Source: Nitrosopelagicus sp964511265
GTDB taxonomy: Archaea > Thermoproteota > Nitrososphaeria > Nitrososphaerales > Nitrosopumilaceae
DNA: 25,590 nt
Direction: 5' to 3'
NCBI GenBank assembly: GCA_964511265.1
Contig: CAZEES010000019.1
Span: forward strand, 1 to 25,590
Below the pieces are notes generated by a model. That model was not told the origin of the DNA, searched no databases, and worked only from the letters and a program-made list of their open reading frames with translations. Of this stretch, positions 1 through 7,808 are shown piece after piece (within the stretch, counting starts at the first letter, position 1; each line of letters begins with the position of its first letter). The translations under genes and the position numbers were made by a program.

Positions 1-1436
1 CCTCTTGCAAAGAGAGGCTTAATCACGCTCTGATTTGAACATTTGATACATTTGTCACTTGAATCATCTGCATCTTCTGTTATTACTCTAACATCCGCAC
101 TTGTTTCTTCTTTAATTCCTTCTTCACAATCTGGGTTATCACAAATTGGTGCTTTAATCAATCGTCCTTTTTCTAATTCAGTTTTGAAATCATCATAGTT
201 GTTCACTTCTACTGTCTTATCATCTAGAATTTTTTTAGCATCTGCAAACATATCTTCGTGAATCTTATCCAATTCTGAAATTACTCTGTCTACAAGCCCT
301 CCTACCTCTTGATCATCTTTTTGACGGTTATGTCTTCTAGCAAATGTGACTTTGTTTTTCTCTAAATCTTTTGGCCCAATCTCAATTCGTAATGGAATTC
401 CTTTCATCTCCCAATCATTAAATTTGAAACCTGGAGTAAGTTGTTCTCTATTGTCCACTTGAACTCTAATTTTTGCTTCTCTTAATTTTTCTTCAATCTC
501 TTGTGATATTTTTTGAATTTTTTCTTTATCTTCATCTGAATAATAAATTGGAATTATAATTACTTGAATTGGCGCAACTCTTGGAGGTAAAACTAGTCCT
601 TTATCATCACCATGAACCATAATCATGCCGCCAATTAATCTCCATGACACTCCCCATGATGTTTGCCATGCATAACTCTCAATGTTTTCTTTGTCTGCAT
701 ATTTAACATCAAATGGTTTCGAGAAATTTTGTCCAAGAAAATGTGAGGTACCCATCTGTAATGCCTTTCCATCTGGCATCAGTGATTCCATGGTTAATGT
801 ATAAACTGCACCGACAAATTTCTCCTTCTCAGATTTTTTTCCGGTAATGACAGGAATTGCTAATTCTTCTTCAACTGTCTTCTTATACAATCCCAAAATA
901 TCTGTGACCTCTTTTTCTGCTTCTTCTTTATTCATATGGACCGTATGTCCTTCTTGCCATAGAAACTCTGATGTTCTCAAAAATGGTTTTGTTGCTTTAA
1001 TCTCTGCTCTAAGTGCTGTATTCCAAAAATTAATTTTTAAAGGCAAATCTCTCCAACTCCTAATCCATTTTGAAAATAATGTATATGCCAAAGTTTCTGA
1101 GGTTGGTCTTAATGCTAATCTGTCTCCTATCTCACTGTCTCCTGATCTTGTTACCCAAAAAACTTCTGGATTAAATCCTGCAAAATGGTCTTTTTCTTTT
1201 CCTAACAATGACTCTGGAATTAAAATTGGTAAAAATCCATTTCTGTGACCCGTGGCTGCAAATTTTGTATCAAGTGATGACTTTAGTGATTCCCAAATTG
1301 AATATCCATCTGGCCTAAGAACAATTAATCCTTTGACTGGAGCATAGTCTACTAACTCTGATTTAATGACCGTTTGTGTATACCATTCGCTAAAATCCTC
1401 CGTTTTCTTTACAGTAATCCCAATCTCTTTTCCCAT
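1..1436 (-). CDS. proS: Proline--tRNA ligase (ProS, archaeal/eukaryotic type), 3' end cut by window edge
   Basis: Class II aminoacyl-tRNA synthetase that charges tRNA-Pro with proline in the cytoplasm. The minus-strand frame is open from the ATG at 1434-1436 to base 1 (about 478 codons) with no stop, so it is partial. The translation carries ProS landmarks: FSEWYTQTV at the N-terminus, the class II motif 2 region RPTSE followed by FLWQEGHTVH, the GTSHFLGQNF and SWGVSWRLIG segments, an anticodon-binding domain (PPRVAPIQV, then VDNREQLTPGFKF), and a C-terminal zinc-binding tail with Cys pairs (CDNPDC and CIKC). This layout, with no editing insertion, is that of the archaeal/eukaryotic ProS group. 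The last visible residues (IKPLFAR) resemble the family's extreme C-terminus, so probably only a few codons are missing. A TATA-like element at 1457-1468 lies about 27 bp upstream of the ATG. Identification is secure. Confidence 0.97.
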   Translation of the reverse strand, partial: MGKEIGITVKKTEDFSEWYTQTVIKSELVDYAPVKGLIVLRPDGYSIWESLKSSLDTKFAATGHRNGFLPILIPESLLGKEKDHFAGFNPEVFWVTRSGDSEIGDRLALRPTSETLAYTLFSKWIRSWRDLPLKINFWNTALRAEIKATKPFLRTSEFLWQEGHTVHMNKEEAEKEVTDILGLYKKTVEEELAIPVITGKKSEKEKFVGAVYTLTMESLMPDGKALQMGTSHFLGQNFSKPFDVKYADKENIESYAWQTSWGVSWRLIGGMIMVHGDDKGLVLPPRVAPIQVIIIPIYYSDEDKEKIQKISQEIEEKLREAKIRVQVDNREQLTPGFKFNDWEMKGIPLRIEIGPKDLEKNKVTFARRHNRQKDDQEVGGLVDRVISELDKIHEDMFADAKKILDDKTVEVNNYDDFKTELEKGRLIKAPICDNPDCEEGIKEETSADVRVITEDADDSSDKCIKCSNQSVIKPLFAR

Positions 1437-1531
1437 TTGAAATGACAAGAATTTTGTAATTATTTAGTCTTGTTTCCATCTTTTATTTTGAAAACCTAGA
1501 ATTATATAGAAAATCTAAAGTGAAGAAAAAC

Positions 1532-1903
1532 ATGGCAAAACAAGATCTTCTTAGCATAATTGAAAAAATCATCTCTTTAGATTCTCAAATGAGGTTTGCT
1601 TCCATAATTGATCTAAAAGGTAACATTGTTGAAGGTATTATGAAAACTGGCAAATCATCACTTGAATCACAACGTCAAGAAGAACACTTCTGCCAACAAG
1701 TATCTCAAAGACGTAAAATGAGAAAAGAATTTGATCGTCCTCTTGGAAAAGTTAGATATGTTCATGTTGAACGTGAAAAAGTCACTCAATTTGTCATTTA
1801 CACTGCGAGAAAAACCATATTCTTTACAATGGAGCCAGAGTTAACAGTACAACGAAAAATGAAAATTGTTAATCAAATTAAGAGAATTACTGCTAATCTT
1901 TGA
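1532..1903 (+). CDS. Small DUF6659-like thaumarchaeal protein (copy 1)
   Basis: A protein of 123 residues from the ATG at 1532; a GTG at 1520 in the same frame would add four residues. The ATG is preferred because the TATA-like sequence ATTATATA at 1501-1508 is centred about 27 bp upstream, as expected for a leaderless archaeal mRNA. No signal peptide or membrane segment is visible. The sequence alternates short beta-like and helical stretches (RFASIIDLKGNIVEGIM, VTQFVIYTARKTIFFTMEP), which recalls roadblock/profilin-like folds. It aligns by eye with the protein at 22308-22709: RFASIIDLKGNIVEG against RFAAIINHDGKKIAG, and a shared C-terminal pattern ending in a MEPEL/AEPGL turn and an amphipathic helix. 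I associate both with the archaeal DUF6659 family, from memory. Function is unknown. Its 3' end overlaps the convergent gene by 11 bp. Confidence 0.8.
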   Translation: MAKQDLLSIIEKIISLDSQMRFASIIDLKGNIVEGIMKTGKSSLESQRQEEHFCQQVSQRRKMRKEFDRPLGKVRYVHVEREKVTQFVIYTARKTIFFTMEPELTVQRKMKIVNQIKRITANL

Positions 1904-2186
1904 GTGAATCGCCTTTACACAAAACATTGCCCATAACTCTACTTTGAAAGTTTGGACAAACAAAACATTGAATGAAATGAATCTCATCTTTTAAGACTGG
2001 GCATTCCACAAACTCCTGTTTCATCCTCTTTAGCATCTTTGGACTGACTCCTTTCAACTTTAGTTTTCCTTTTTCGTCCATCATTCCGCCATCCTTTAGA
2101 ATTGTTTTGACATCATCTGGAAGTTTCTGTCTTCCTTCGCGTGTTTGCACTTTAACTTCGTATTTGTGCTCTAATTCTTCAACCAT
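1893..2186 (-). CDS. Small Cys-containing hypothetical protein, possible metal or Fe-S site
   Basis: A 97-residue protein I do not recognise. The first half is charged and lysine-rich (KLPDDVKTILKDGGMMDEKGKLKLKG). The second half carries four cysteines in the order ECP, QCF, VCP and LCKG, the middle two spaced C-x2-C. This could bind zinc or an iron-sulfur cluster, which is inference only. There is no signal peptide or membrane segment. The ATG at 2184-2186 is preceded on the minus strand by an AT-rich TATA-like element around 2208-2220, about 27 bp away, matching the leaderless pattern of the window. The 3' end overlaps the convergent DUF6659-like gene by 11 bp. The balanced composition and well-placed promoter argue that it is real. 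Confidence 0.72.
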   Translation of the reverse strand: MVEELEHKYEVKVQTREGRQKLPDDVKTILKDGGMMDEKGKLKLKGVSPKMLKRMKQEFVECPVLKDEIHFIQCFVCPNFQSRVMGNVLCKGDSLKD

Positions 2187-2256
2187 AATGTGATCTCTAT
2201 GTGGGCTGATTTATTACTAGCTATTGTTGATCGGGCTGTATTGTTTCAACTTTTAT

Positions 2257-2940
2257 ATGATGAATTTTTTGTGTGAAAATAGAAAACAATTGCTAGCAAT
2301 TTTTGATGTAGAAGGGGTGTTGTATGACGCAGAATATCTGCCAATACTAGCTGAAAAAGTGAACAAAGAAGATGAGATTTGGGAAATAACAAAGAAAGGA
2401 ATCCAAGGCTCAATAAATTGGGAAGATGGATTGACGAAACGAGTTGAACTTTTGAAAGGTTTGGATTTTGAAACATGTAAAGAAGTTGCTGATTCTTTAC
2501 CTATAATGACTGGCGCAAGGAAAGCCTGTAAAATTCTGAAAGATGCAGGATGGAAAATTATGGCAGTATCTGGTGGATTCACTATCATGACTGACAGATT
2601 AAAAGAAGAACTAAATCTTGATCATGTATATACAAATGAATTGATATTCAAAGATGGAAAATTAGATGGTGTAAAAATCAATGTTGATTCAGATAAAGCA
2701 AAATCTGCTAGAATTAAGATTGAAGAATGGAAAATTCCTAAAGACGAGATTGTTGTTATTGTTGATGGTGCTAATGATATCAAATTATTTGACATTTGTA
2801 ATCTAGGCATAGCTTATCGTGCACAAGATCTTGTCAAAGACCTTGCAACAATTAGTCTAGAAGAAAAAGATCTTGCAAAAATCATCCCTATCATTAATCA
2901 ACATTTCTCGATGAAACTTCCTATCCCTATCTCATCATAA
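2257..2940 (+). CDS. serB: HAD-family phosphatase, phosphoserine phosphatase (SerB)-like
   Basis: A haloacid-dehalogenase (HAD) subclass IB phosphatase, most likely hydrolysing O-phosphoserine in the last step of serine synthesis. Motif I is AIFDVEGVLYD (nucleophile Asp), motif II is AVSGGF, a conserved Lys lies in SDKAKSA, and motif III is IVDGANDIKLFD. The helical cap sequence GSINWEDGLTKRVELLKGL closely follows the SerB pattern. In motif I the second acidic residue is Glu (DVEG) rather than the usual Asp; a DLEG motif is known from the ThrH branch, so activity is plausible. The frame is open from a TTG at 2224, but ATGs at 2257 and 2260 start the protein closer to the conserved core, and I chose 2257. 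Other HAD-IB substrates cannot be excluded. Confidence 0.85.
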   Translation: MMNFLCENRKQLLAIFDVEGVLYDAEYLPILAEKVNKEDEIWEITKKGIQGSINWEDGLTKRVELLKGLDFETCKEVADSLPIMTGARKACKILKDAGWKIMAVSGGFTIMTDRLKEELNLDHVYTNELIFKDGKLDGVKINVDSDKAKSARIKIEEWKIPKDEIVVIVDGANDIKLFDICNLGIAYRAQDLVKDLATISLEEKDLAKIIPIINQHFSMKLPIPISS

Positions 2941-2981
2941 GATAGAAAAAATTCAATTATACCACAATTTACTATCTATTG

Positions 2982-3719
2982 ATGACCCTCCAAGTTATAC
3001 CAATTCATGTGAAAAATGATATTCAACCTGCAGATAATCTGGTTGAACTTCTACTATCTTCTTCAAAAGCTACTTTTGAAGATGACGATATACTAGTAAT
3101 ATCACAAAAAGTCATATCAAAACATGAAGGACGAGTTGTAAATCTTCAATCTGTCATTCCTTCTGAATTGTCTGTTGGCATTGCCTCTGCATATGACAAA
3201 GATCCAAAATTAGTAGAAGTAATCTTGTCTGAATCAGAAAGAATAGTCAGGATGGAAAATGGTGTGATAATTGTTCAAACTAAACACGGTTTCATATGTG
3301 CCAATGCAGGAATAGATGAAAGTAATGTTGAAAATGGTTATGCAACATTACTTCCAAAAGATTCTGATAATTCTGCACAACAAATACGATTAAAAATCTT
3401 ACAACAAACAGGAAAAAAAATTGCTGTTATAATTTCAGATACATTTGGACGTCCTTTTCGAATGGGACAGACTGATCATGCCATAGGCATATCCGGCATC
3501 GATGCTATCTTGCATTATGAAGGAACTCCTGATACATTTGGCAAGATTTTACGAGTCACTGCTACTGCTGTAGCTGATGAACTTTGTTCTGCTGCAGAAC
3601 TTGTGATGGGTAAAACCAAAAAACGTCCTGCGGCAATTATTAAAAATTTTGAATTTAAAGAAAGTACTGGAAATATTCGAAATATGATACGCTCAGAAGA
3701 AGAAGATCTATTCAGATAA
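2982..3719 (+). CDS. cofE: Coenzyme F420-0:L-glutamate ligase (CofE)
   Basis: Adds glutamate residues to F420-0 using GTP, making the gamma-glutamyl tail of coenzyme F420 in the cytoplasm. The protein (245 residues from the ATG at 2982; a TTG lies directly before it) has the usual family length and motifs: VISQKVISKHEG near residue 40, GFICANAGIDESNV near 105, ISDTFGRPFRMGQTDHAIGISG in the middle, and a C-terminal ADELCSAAELVMGK block. The Asp-, Ser- and Thr-rich loops of these blocks form the GTP/metal site in characterised CofE proteins. It stands 41 bp after the phosphatase gene with a TATA-like stretch at 2951-2963, so it may have its own promoter. F420 synthesis genes are usual in Thaumarchaeota. 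Confidence 0.94.
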   Translation: MTLQVIPIHVKNDIQPADNLVELLLSSSKATFEDDDILVISQKVISKHEGRVVNLQSVIPSELSVGIASAYDKDPKLVEVILSESERIVRMENGVIIVQTKHGFICANAGIDESNVENGYATLLPKDSDNSAQQIRLKILQQTGKKIAVIISDTFGRPFRMGQTDHAIGISGIDAILHYEGTPDTFGKILRVTATAVADELCSAAELVMGKTKKRPAAIIKNFEFKESTGNIRNMIRSEEEDLFR

Positions 3720-3746
3720 TTAATTAAAAGTAACATTCACCATAAA

Positions 3747-4667
3747 ATGTTAGAAATGCTTCGAACAGAATTCCATTGTCACAATGTTTACTCAAATGGC
3801 CATGTTGGGGACCTAGAACCTCCTTTTGATTGTAATGTGTCAATAAATGAACAATTAGAAAAATCATTGGAATCTAAGCTTGATGTATTATTTGTAACAA
3901 ACCATAATACCTTGGATGGCTTCAACCAAATTACAGATTACAAAAATAACCACGAGAAATTCTCAAATCTAAAAATTTATCCTGCTGTAGAAATAACTAC
4001 TGACAAAGAAGCACATGTACTTGTTTATGGTTTACATGAGGAAATTAAATCAAACCAAACTTTGGATGAAATTATTGATGCTGCAAAATCCCAAGATGCA
4101 GTAACAATTGCACCACATCCTTTCAGTTTGATTGATGCCTTACGTGATGATTCACTGAAATGTGATCTATTTGAAGTGTTTAACAGCTCAAACATTGATA
4201 TTTACTCAAATAAAAAAGCAGAAATTTTTGCAAAGGAAAAAAATCTACTCACAATTGCTGGAAGTGATTCGCACGTTGCATCTACTATTGGAAGATGCAC
4301 AAATCTTATCGATTCGCAAAATAACTTGGACGATGTCATATATGCGATGAAAAAAGGAAAAATTTCTATTGAAAAAACAGAATATGTGACGCGCCGTGAA
4401 GTTCTAGAGCATATTCAATATAAAATTGAAAATTCAAAAGAGTACATAGATCAATATGTACAAGAATTTTATCCCAGATACTTTTGGTTATTTAATCAGA
4501 TGTACAAATCATACATATTCACTAAGAAATCATTTGTGTGGGATGCTGTCTTTAAGCTTGCACTTTTTGGGTTAAGACGAATTTCTTACAAAATTAATTT
4601 TGAGGGATATGATCCTTATGCATTTAGAACGCGAGATATTCCAACAATGACAAAAATGATCTTCTAG
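3747..4667 (+). CDS. PHP-domain metal-dependent phosphoesterase with C-terminal extension
   Basis: A polymerase and histidinol phosphatase (PHP) domain protein of 306 residues. Putative metal ligands are visible in the family order: HCH (H10, H12), H53 in TNHNTLDGF, E82, H124 in APHPFS, E143/N145 in FEVFNS, and SDSH (D174, H176). This resembles the TrpH/YciV-like group of small PHP phosphoesterases, which act on 3'-5' phosphoadenosine phosphate or short oligonucleotides; the substrate here is unknown. Beyond residue 215 lies a tail of about 90 residues rich in Tyr, Phe and Trp (for example YPRYFWLFNQMYKSYIF) that is not part of the core fold. The ATG at 3747 is preceded by a TATA-like TTAATTAAAAG at about 3719-3729; a second ATG lies at 3756. 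Confidence 0.86.
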   Translation: MLEMLRTEFHCHNVYSNGHVGDLEPPFDCNVSINEQLEKSLESKLDVLFVTNHNTLDGFNQITDYKNNHEKFSNLKIYPAVEITTDKEAHVLVYGLHEEIKSNQTLDEIIDAAKSQDAVTIAPHPFSLIDALRDDSLKCDLFEVFNSSNIDIYSNKKAEIFAKEKNLLTIAGSDSHVASTIGRCTNLIDSQNNLDDVIYAMKKGKISIEKTEYVTRREVLEHIQYKIENSKEYIDQYVQEFYPRYFWLFNQMYKSYIFTKKSFVWDAVFKLALFGLRRISYKINFEGYDPYAFRTRDIPTMTKMIF

Positions 4668-4729
4668 AACTCTATAGGCGAAGCTAAAAAGAATTAGATT
4701 TTAATATAGAACTACTAAATTTTTGTTAG

Positions 4730-4972
4730 GTGGTAAAAATTTCAGAACCAGAAAAAAAACTAGATGTAAGAGGATTGTATTGTCCTTCTCCAGCTATGCA
4801 AACTGTAGTTGAACTATCAAAAATGCAAATAGGTCAAACACTTCTTGTTTTAGCTGATGATCCTGCTGCTGAAGATGACATTTCTGATCTATGTCGTACA
4901 CGTGGACATGAATTAGTAGAGCTTAAGAAAAATGGCAGTGATTTAGAATTTACAATAAAAAAAATAAAGTGA
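4730..4972 (+). CDS. tusA: TusA/SirA-like sulfur carrier protein
   Basis: An 80-residue protein of the TusA/SirA/YeeD family. These small proteins carry a persulfide on one cysteine and pass sulfur to tRNA thiolation, molybdopterin or sulfur oxidation and assimilation enzymes. The signature is clear: LDVRGLYCPSP (the CPxP motif with the active Cys at about residue 18), then MQIGQTLLVLADDPAAEDDI and a C-terminal strand. The GTG start at 4730 fits the family length, and TTAATATA at 4701-4708 is centred about 25 bp upstream, so the message is probably leaderless. It ends 2 bp from the convergent trxB stop. Thi4, the siroheme reductase and the rhodanese nearby fit a sulfur-transfer role; the actual acceptor is unknown. 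Confidence 0.88.
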   Translation: MVKISEPEKKLDVRGLYCPSPAMQTVVELSKMQIGQTLLVLADDPAAEDDISDLCRTRGHELVELKKNGSDLEFTIKKIK

Positions 4973-4974
4973 TC

Positions 4975-5988
4975 TTAATTTTGTTCAGTTAAGTATTTGT
5001 CAACATCAATTGCTGACATACACCCAAATCCTGCTGCGGTAACAGCTTGTCTATATCTGTGGTCGTGAACATCTCCAGCAGTAAACACTCCTTTCACACT
5101 TGTTTGTGTATTTTCTTTTTGAATTATGTATCCATTTTCATCCATTTCGAGTTGATTTTTGAATAATTCTGTATTTGGCTCGTGCCCAATTGCTACAAAA
5201 ACTCCGCCCATCTCCAGAGTTTTGTTCTCACCTGTTTTTGTATCTTTTAGAATTACTTGTTGCACCTTCTGGTCTCCTTTGATATCCTCTATTGTACTAT
5301 TCCAATGAACTTCAATTTTTTCATTGTCAAGTGCACGTTCTTGCATAATCTTACTTGCTCTGAATGTATCACGTCTGTGAATAATGTGAACTTTAGATGC
5401 AAACTTAGTAAGAAATGTTGCCTCTTCCATACAGGAATCTCCTCCTCCTACCACTGCAATGTTTTGATCTCTAAAAAATGCCCCATCACATGTTGCACAA
5501 TAAGAAACGCCTTTTCCACTGAATGTCTCCTCGCCTTTTATTCCAATTTTTCTTGGTGTTGCACCTGTACAAACTATCACTGCTTTTGCTTCATATTCTT
5601 CTGAAGCTGTTAAAACTTTGAATGGTTTATTACGAAAATCAACATTAACCACAACATCGTCAATAATTGCAGTGTTCATTCTTTCTGCTTGTTTTCTCAT
5701 TGCTAACATTAAATCTGGTCCCATCACTCCTTCTTCAAATCCTGGATAATTCTCAACATCTGTTGTATTCATTAATTGACCTCCTGGCAAAAGTCCAGAA
5801 ATTATCAACGTGTCATGTCGTGCTCTTGCACAATAAATTCCTGCAGTATATCCTGCAGGTCCTGCCCCAATAATGATTACATCATATGCGGTCTTTGTTT
5901 TCTTTGGAAAATCTGGAGTTTTTGGGTCATCGTTAGATCCTTTCTCTTCCATGACTGTTGAACTATCATTACTTGACATCATGTTCAT
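4975..5988 (-). CDS. trxB: Thioredoxin-disulfide reductase (TrxB)
   Basis: FAD- and NAD(P)H-dependent flavoprotein that reduces thioredoxin. The FAD-binding GAGPAG is at residues 41-46, the redox-active CATC at 164-167, the NADPH-binding glycine loop GGGDS at 181-185, the 2'-phosphate-binding HRRDTFRA at 204-211, and the C-terminal FAD motif FTAGDVHDHRYRQA near 302-315. This is the classical low-molecular-weight TrxB layout, with about 30 extra hydrophilic residues at the N-terminus; an internal start is possible but no better one is obvious. It is the last gene of a minus-strand operon (thi4, unknown protein, trxB) with gaps of 5 and 23 bp. Co-transcription with a Cys-type Thi4 suggests coupling of thiol reduction to thiazole synthesis, which is inference. 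Confidence 0.95.
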   Translation of the reverse strand: MNMMSSNDSSTVMEEKGSNDDPKTPDFPKKTKTAYDVIIIGAGPAGYTAGIYCARARHDTLIISGLLPGGQLMNTTDVENYPGFEEGVMGPDLMLAMRKQAERMNTAIIDDVVVNVDFRNKPFKVLTASEEYEAKAVIVCTGATPRKIGIKGEETFSGKGVSYCATCDGAFFRDQNIAVVGGGDSCMEEATFLTKFASKVHIIHRRDTFRASKIMQERALDNEKIEVHWNSTIEDIKGDQKVQQVILKDTKTGENKTLEMGGVFVAIGHEPNTELFKNQLEMDENGYIIQKENTQTSVKGVFTAGDVHDHRYRQAVTAAGFGCMSAIDVDKYLTEQN

Positions 5989-6011
5989 TGAATCTATAAT
6001 TACAATTTAAA

Positions 6012-6806
6012 TCAATTTAGATTTGATAAGATCTCTTGATGTTTTTGACATAATTCATCTATTTCAAGTTGTGAGAACAAGAGATCCTTTTGCCAGTGGG
6101 CATTATTTATCTTGCATCTGAGATCTTCACAAAACGGTTCGCCTGTGATATGGTAAAAGATACTCTGCAACACAAATCCTTCCAAAATTTTTGTTAATCT
6201 TTTATCGTGATAATCTAAGACCTTATCCTTGTATTTTTCTTTGACCGAATCTATTCCTAATCCCTGACTTTTCATATTCATTACTTCAAAATAATACTCA
6301 CGTGGTTTTGCTGGTGCTTCTATTGCTCCTGAAGTGGAAATTATCGTAGGATTTGCACAAATCACCGTCCTTGCATGATATCTAAAGTCCCTTTCATCAT
6401 AGGTGCAAGTAAGTCTGTTAGTTATTATCACATGAAGCACTTTATCATCTGTATTGAGATGCCGTAGGATTTTTTGTAGTTCAAATCCATCATACATTAG
6501 CACATCACTAATTTTCTGTGCATTTTCAATCTTTGTAGTTGTATCCATGATTGATGAATCTAGACATAACTTCTTTTCAAATTCTATCTCTTCATCATTT
6601 GCATTATACTCTTGGAATGTCCTTTTTGGATCTATAACGCGAATTTTTGATAGATTTTTGATTTGTTCATTCGTGAATTCTTTGAAAATATTGTCTTTTA
6701 TTTCAACTTCAATTGATAGTGTATTACTTAGAAAATCTGCTAATTGCGATGTATTAATTTCAGGTACCGCTGCTTCTTTGTAAAGTATGATTTTTTTTAT
6801 TTTCAA
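6012..6806 (-). CDS. Unknown 264-aa protein between thi4 and trxB (possibly DUF6775-like)
   Basis: I do not recognise this with confidence; it recalls an archaeal family filed as DUF6775, possibly described as putative metallopeptidases. The sequence is soluble, with no signal peptide or membrane segment. The N-terminus starts with a beta strand (KIKKIILYKEAAVPEI), the middle has HVIITNRLTCTYDERDFRYHA followed by TVICANPTIISTSGAIEAP, and the C-terminus has FCEDLRCKINNAHWQKDLL. Conserved-looking Cys and His residues (TCTY, ICAN, FCEDLRC, NAHW) could bind metal, but no HExxH protease motif is present. It lies 5 bp after thi4 and 23 bp before trxB, so it is almost surely co-transcribed with them, which makes it a candidate partner in thiazole or thiol metabolism. 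Confidence 0.72.
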   Translation of the reverse strand: MKIKKIILYKEAAVPEINTSQLADFLSNTLSIEVEIKDNIFKEFTNEQIKNLSKIRVIDPKRTFQEYNANDEEIEFEKKLCLDSSIMDTTTKIENAQKISDVLMYDGFELQKILRHLNTDDKVLHVIITNRLTCTYDERDFRYHARTVICANPTIISTSGAIEAPAKPREYYFEVMNMKSQGLGIDSVKEKYKDKVLDYHDKRLTKILEGFVLQSIFYHITGEPFCEDLRCKINNAHWQKDLLFSQLEIDELCQKHQEILSNLN

Positions 6807-6811
6807 ATAGA

Positions 6812-7642
6812 TTATTTTGGAATTTTGCTTTCAAATTCTTTAATCTTTTGATCAGTTACTTCTGCTGCTTTCTTTCCTGAGTATAACATTGATCCAAATG
6901 TTGGTCCCATTCTTGCTAATCCATGAGTCTCAGTAACTGACATTCCTGCCGCAACTAATCCGGGAAAAACTTCGCCTGTTTTATGCACAACATGCTCTTC
7001 ACCATCTTCAACCCACATTGGATTCATTCCTTTCCACTCAACTAGGTTCCTATCTACTAATCTCTTTACTGCAACTGAATCGTGACCTGATGAATCAATA
7101 ATCATTTTTGCTTCTAATGCAACTGGATCTACACATGTGATATTTCTTGGTAATGCTGAAACCGGCATCCAGTTAACAACAATTCCAACAACTCTTCCAT
7201 GTCTCATAACTAAATCATCAAATTTTGTAAGGTTCAGGAATTTTACTCCTGCATCACATGCTCCTGCAATCAATTTTGAAACTGCATGTGGACCTGGTGT
7301 AAGGTATAGTCCATCTCCAACCTTTTTGTATGGAACTCCTAATTCATCCCAAATTTTTTGTGCAGGTGCACGTACTGTAACTGGGTTCATCATGTATCCC
7401 CCAAGCCAATATCCTCCACCTAGATAGTTATTTTGTTCAATGACTAACACTTTGTAACCCATTAATGATAATTCTCTAGATGCAGTCAAACCTGCAGGTC
7501 CTGCCCCAATAACTATGACATCACTTTCGGCTCTATCTTGTAAAACATCATAGAACTCTTTTGCAATTGCTCTTGTAATTTCTACTTCTTTTGCATCTGC
7601 AAAAATCTTGTCTGGTCTTTGTTCATTGACTGACTCTTGCAT
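6812..7642 (-). CDS. thi4: Thiamine thiazole synthase Thi4 (ADP-thiazole synthase), Cys-containing type
   Basis: Makes the adenylated thiazole precursor of thiamine from NAD and glycine, using iron and a sulfur source. GAGPAG at residues 46-51 is the dinucleotide fold; EQNNYLGGGYWLGG (69-82), SSGHDS (184-189), KGMNPMWVEDGEE (204-216) and ARMGPTFGSMLYSG (243-256) are Thi4 signatures. At residue 170, directly before VDP, is a cysteine (NITCVDPVALE). This lines up with the yeast Cys205 sulfur donor (CMDP context) rather than with the His of sulfide-dependent methanogen enzymes, so it may use its own backbone sulfur. First gene of the operon with the unknown 264-aa protein and trxB; a TATA-like element lies near 7665-7675. 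The alignment at Cys170 is by eye. Confidence 0.94.
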   Translation of the reverse strand: MQESVNEQRPDKIFADAKEVEITRAIAKEFYDVLQDRAESDVIVIGAGPAGLTASRELSLMGYKVLVIEQNNYLGGGYWLGGYMMNPVTVRAPAQKIWDELGVPYKKVGDGLYLTPGPHAVSKLIAGACDAGVKFLNLTKFDDLVMRHGRVVGIVVNWMPVSALPRNITCVDPVALEAKMIIDSSGHDSVAVKRLVDRNLVEWKGMNPMWVEDGEEHVVHKTGEVFPGLVAAGMSVTETHGLARMGPTFGSMLYSGKKAAEVTDQKIKEFESKIPK

Positions 7643-7808
7643 ATTTTTTTTTATTTCTCAAACTCATTAATAGCTTTTGCTTTCTGATATTTCTAAAAAT
7701 TAGGTTATACTAACACGAACCGGCAATTATTTGTGAGTAATCAAATTGTTTTGTAGAACTTACCTTTTATCAAAAACTTATATCTACACTCCGATCAAAA
7801 AAATACAG

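Noticed and set aside
847..1248. Plus-strand 133-codon open frame
   Set aside because: Lies wholly inside proS on the other strand, and proS carries unmistakable synthetase motifs.
2224..2256. TTG start at 2224 for the SerB-like phosphatase
   Set aside because: The extra residues are not family-like, and ATGs at 2257/2260 lie nearer the conserved core.
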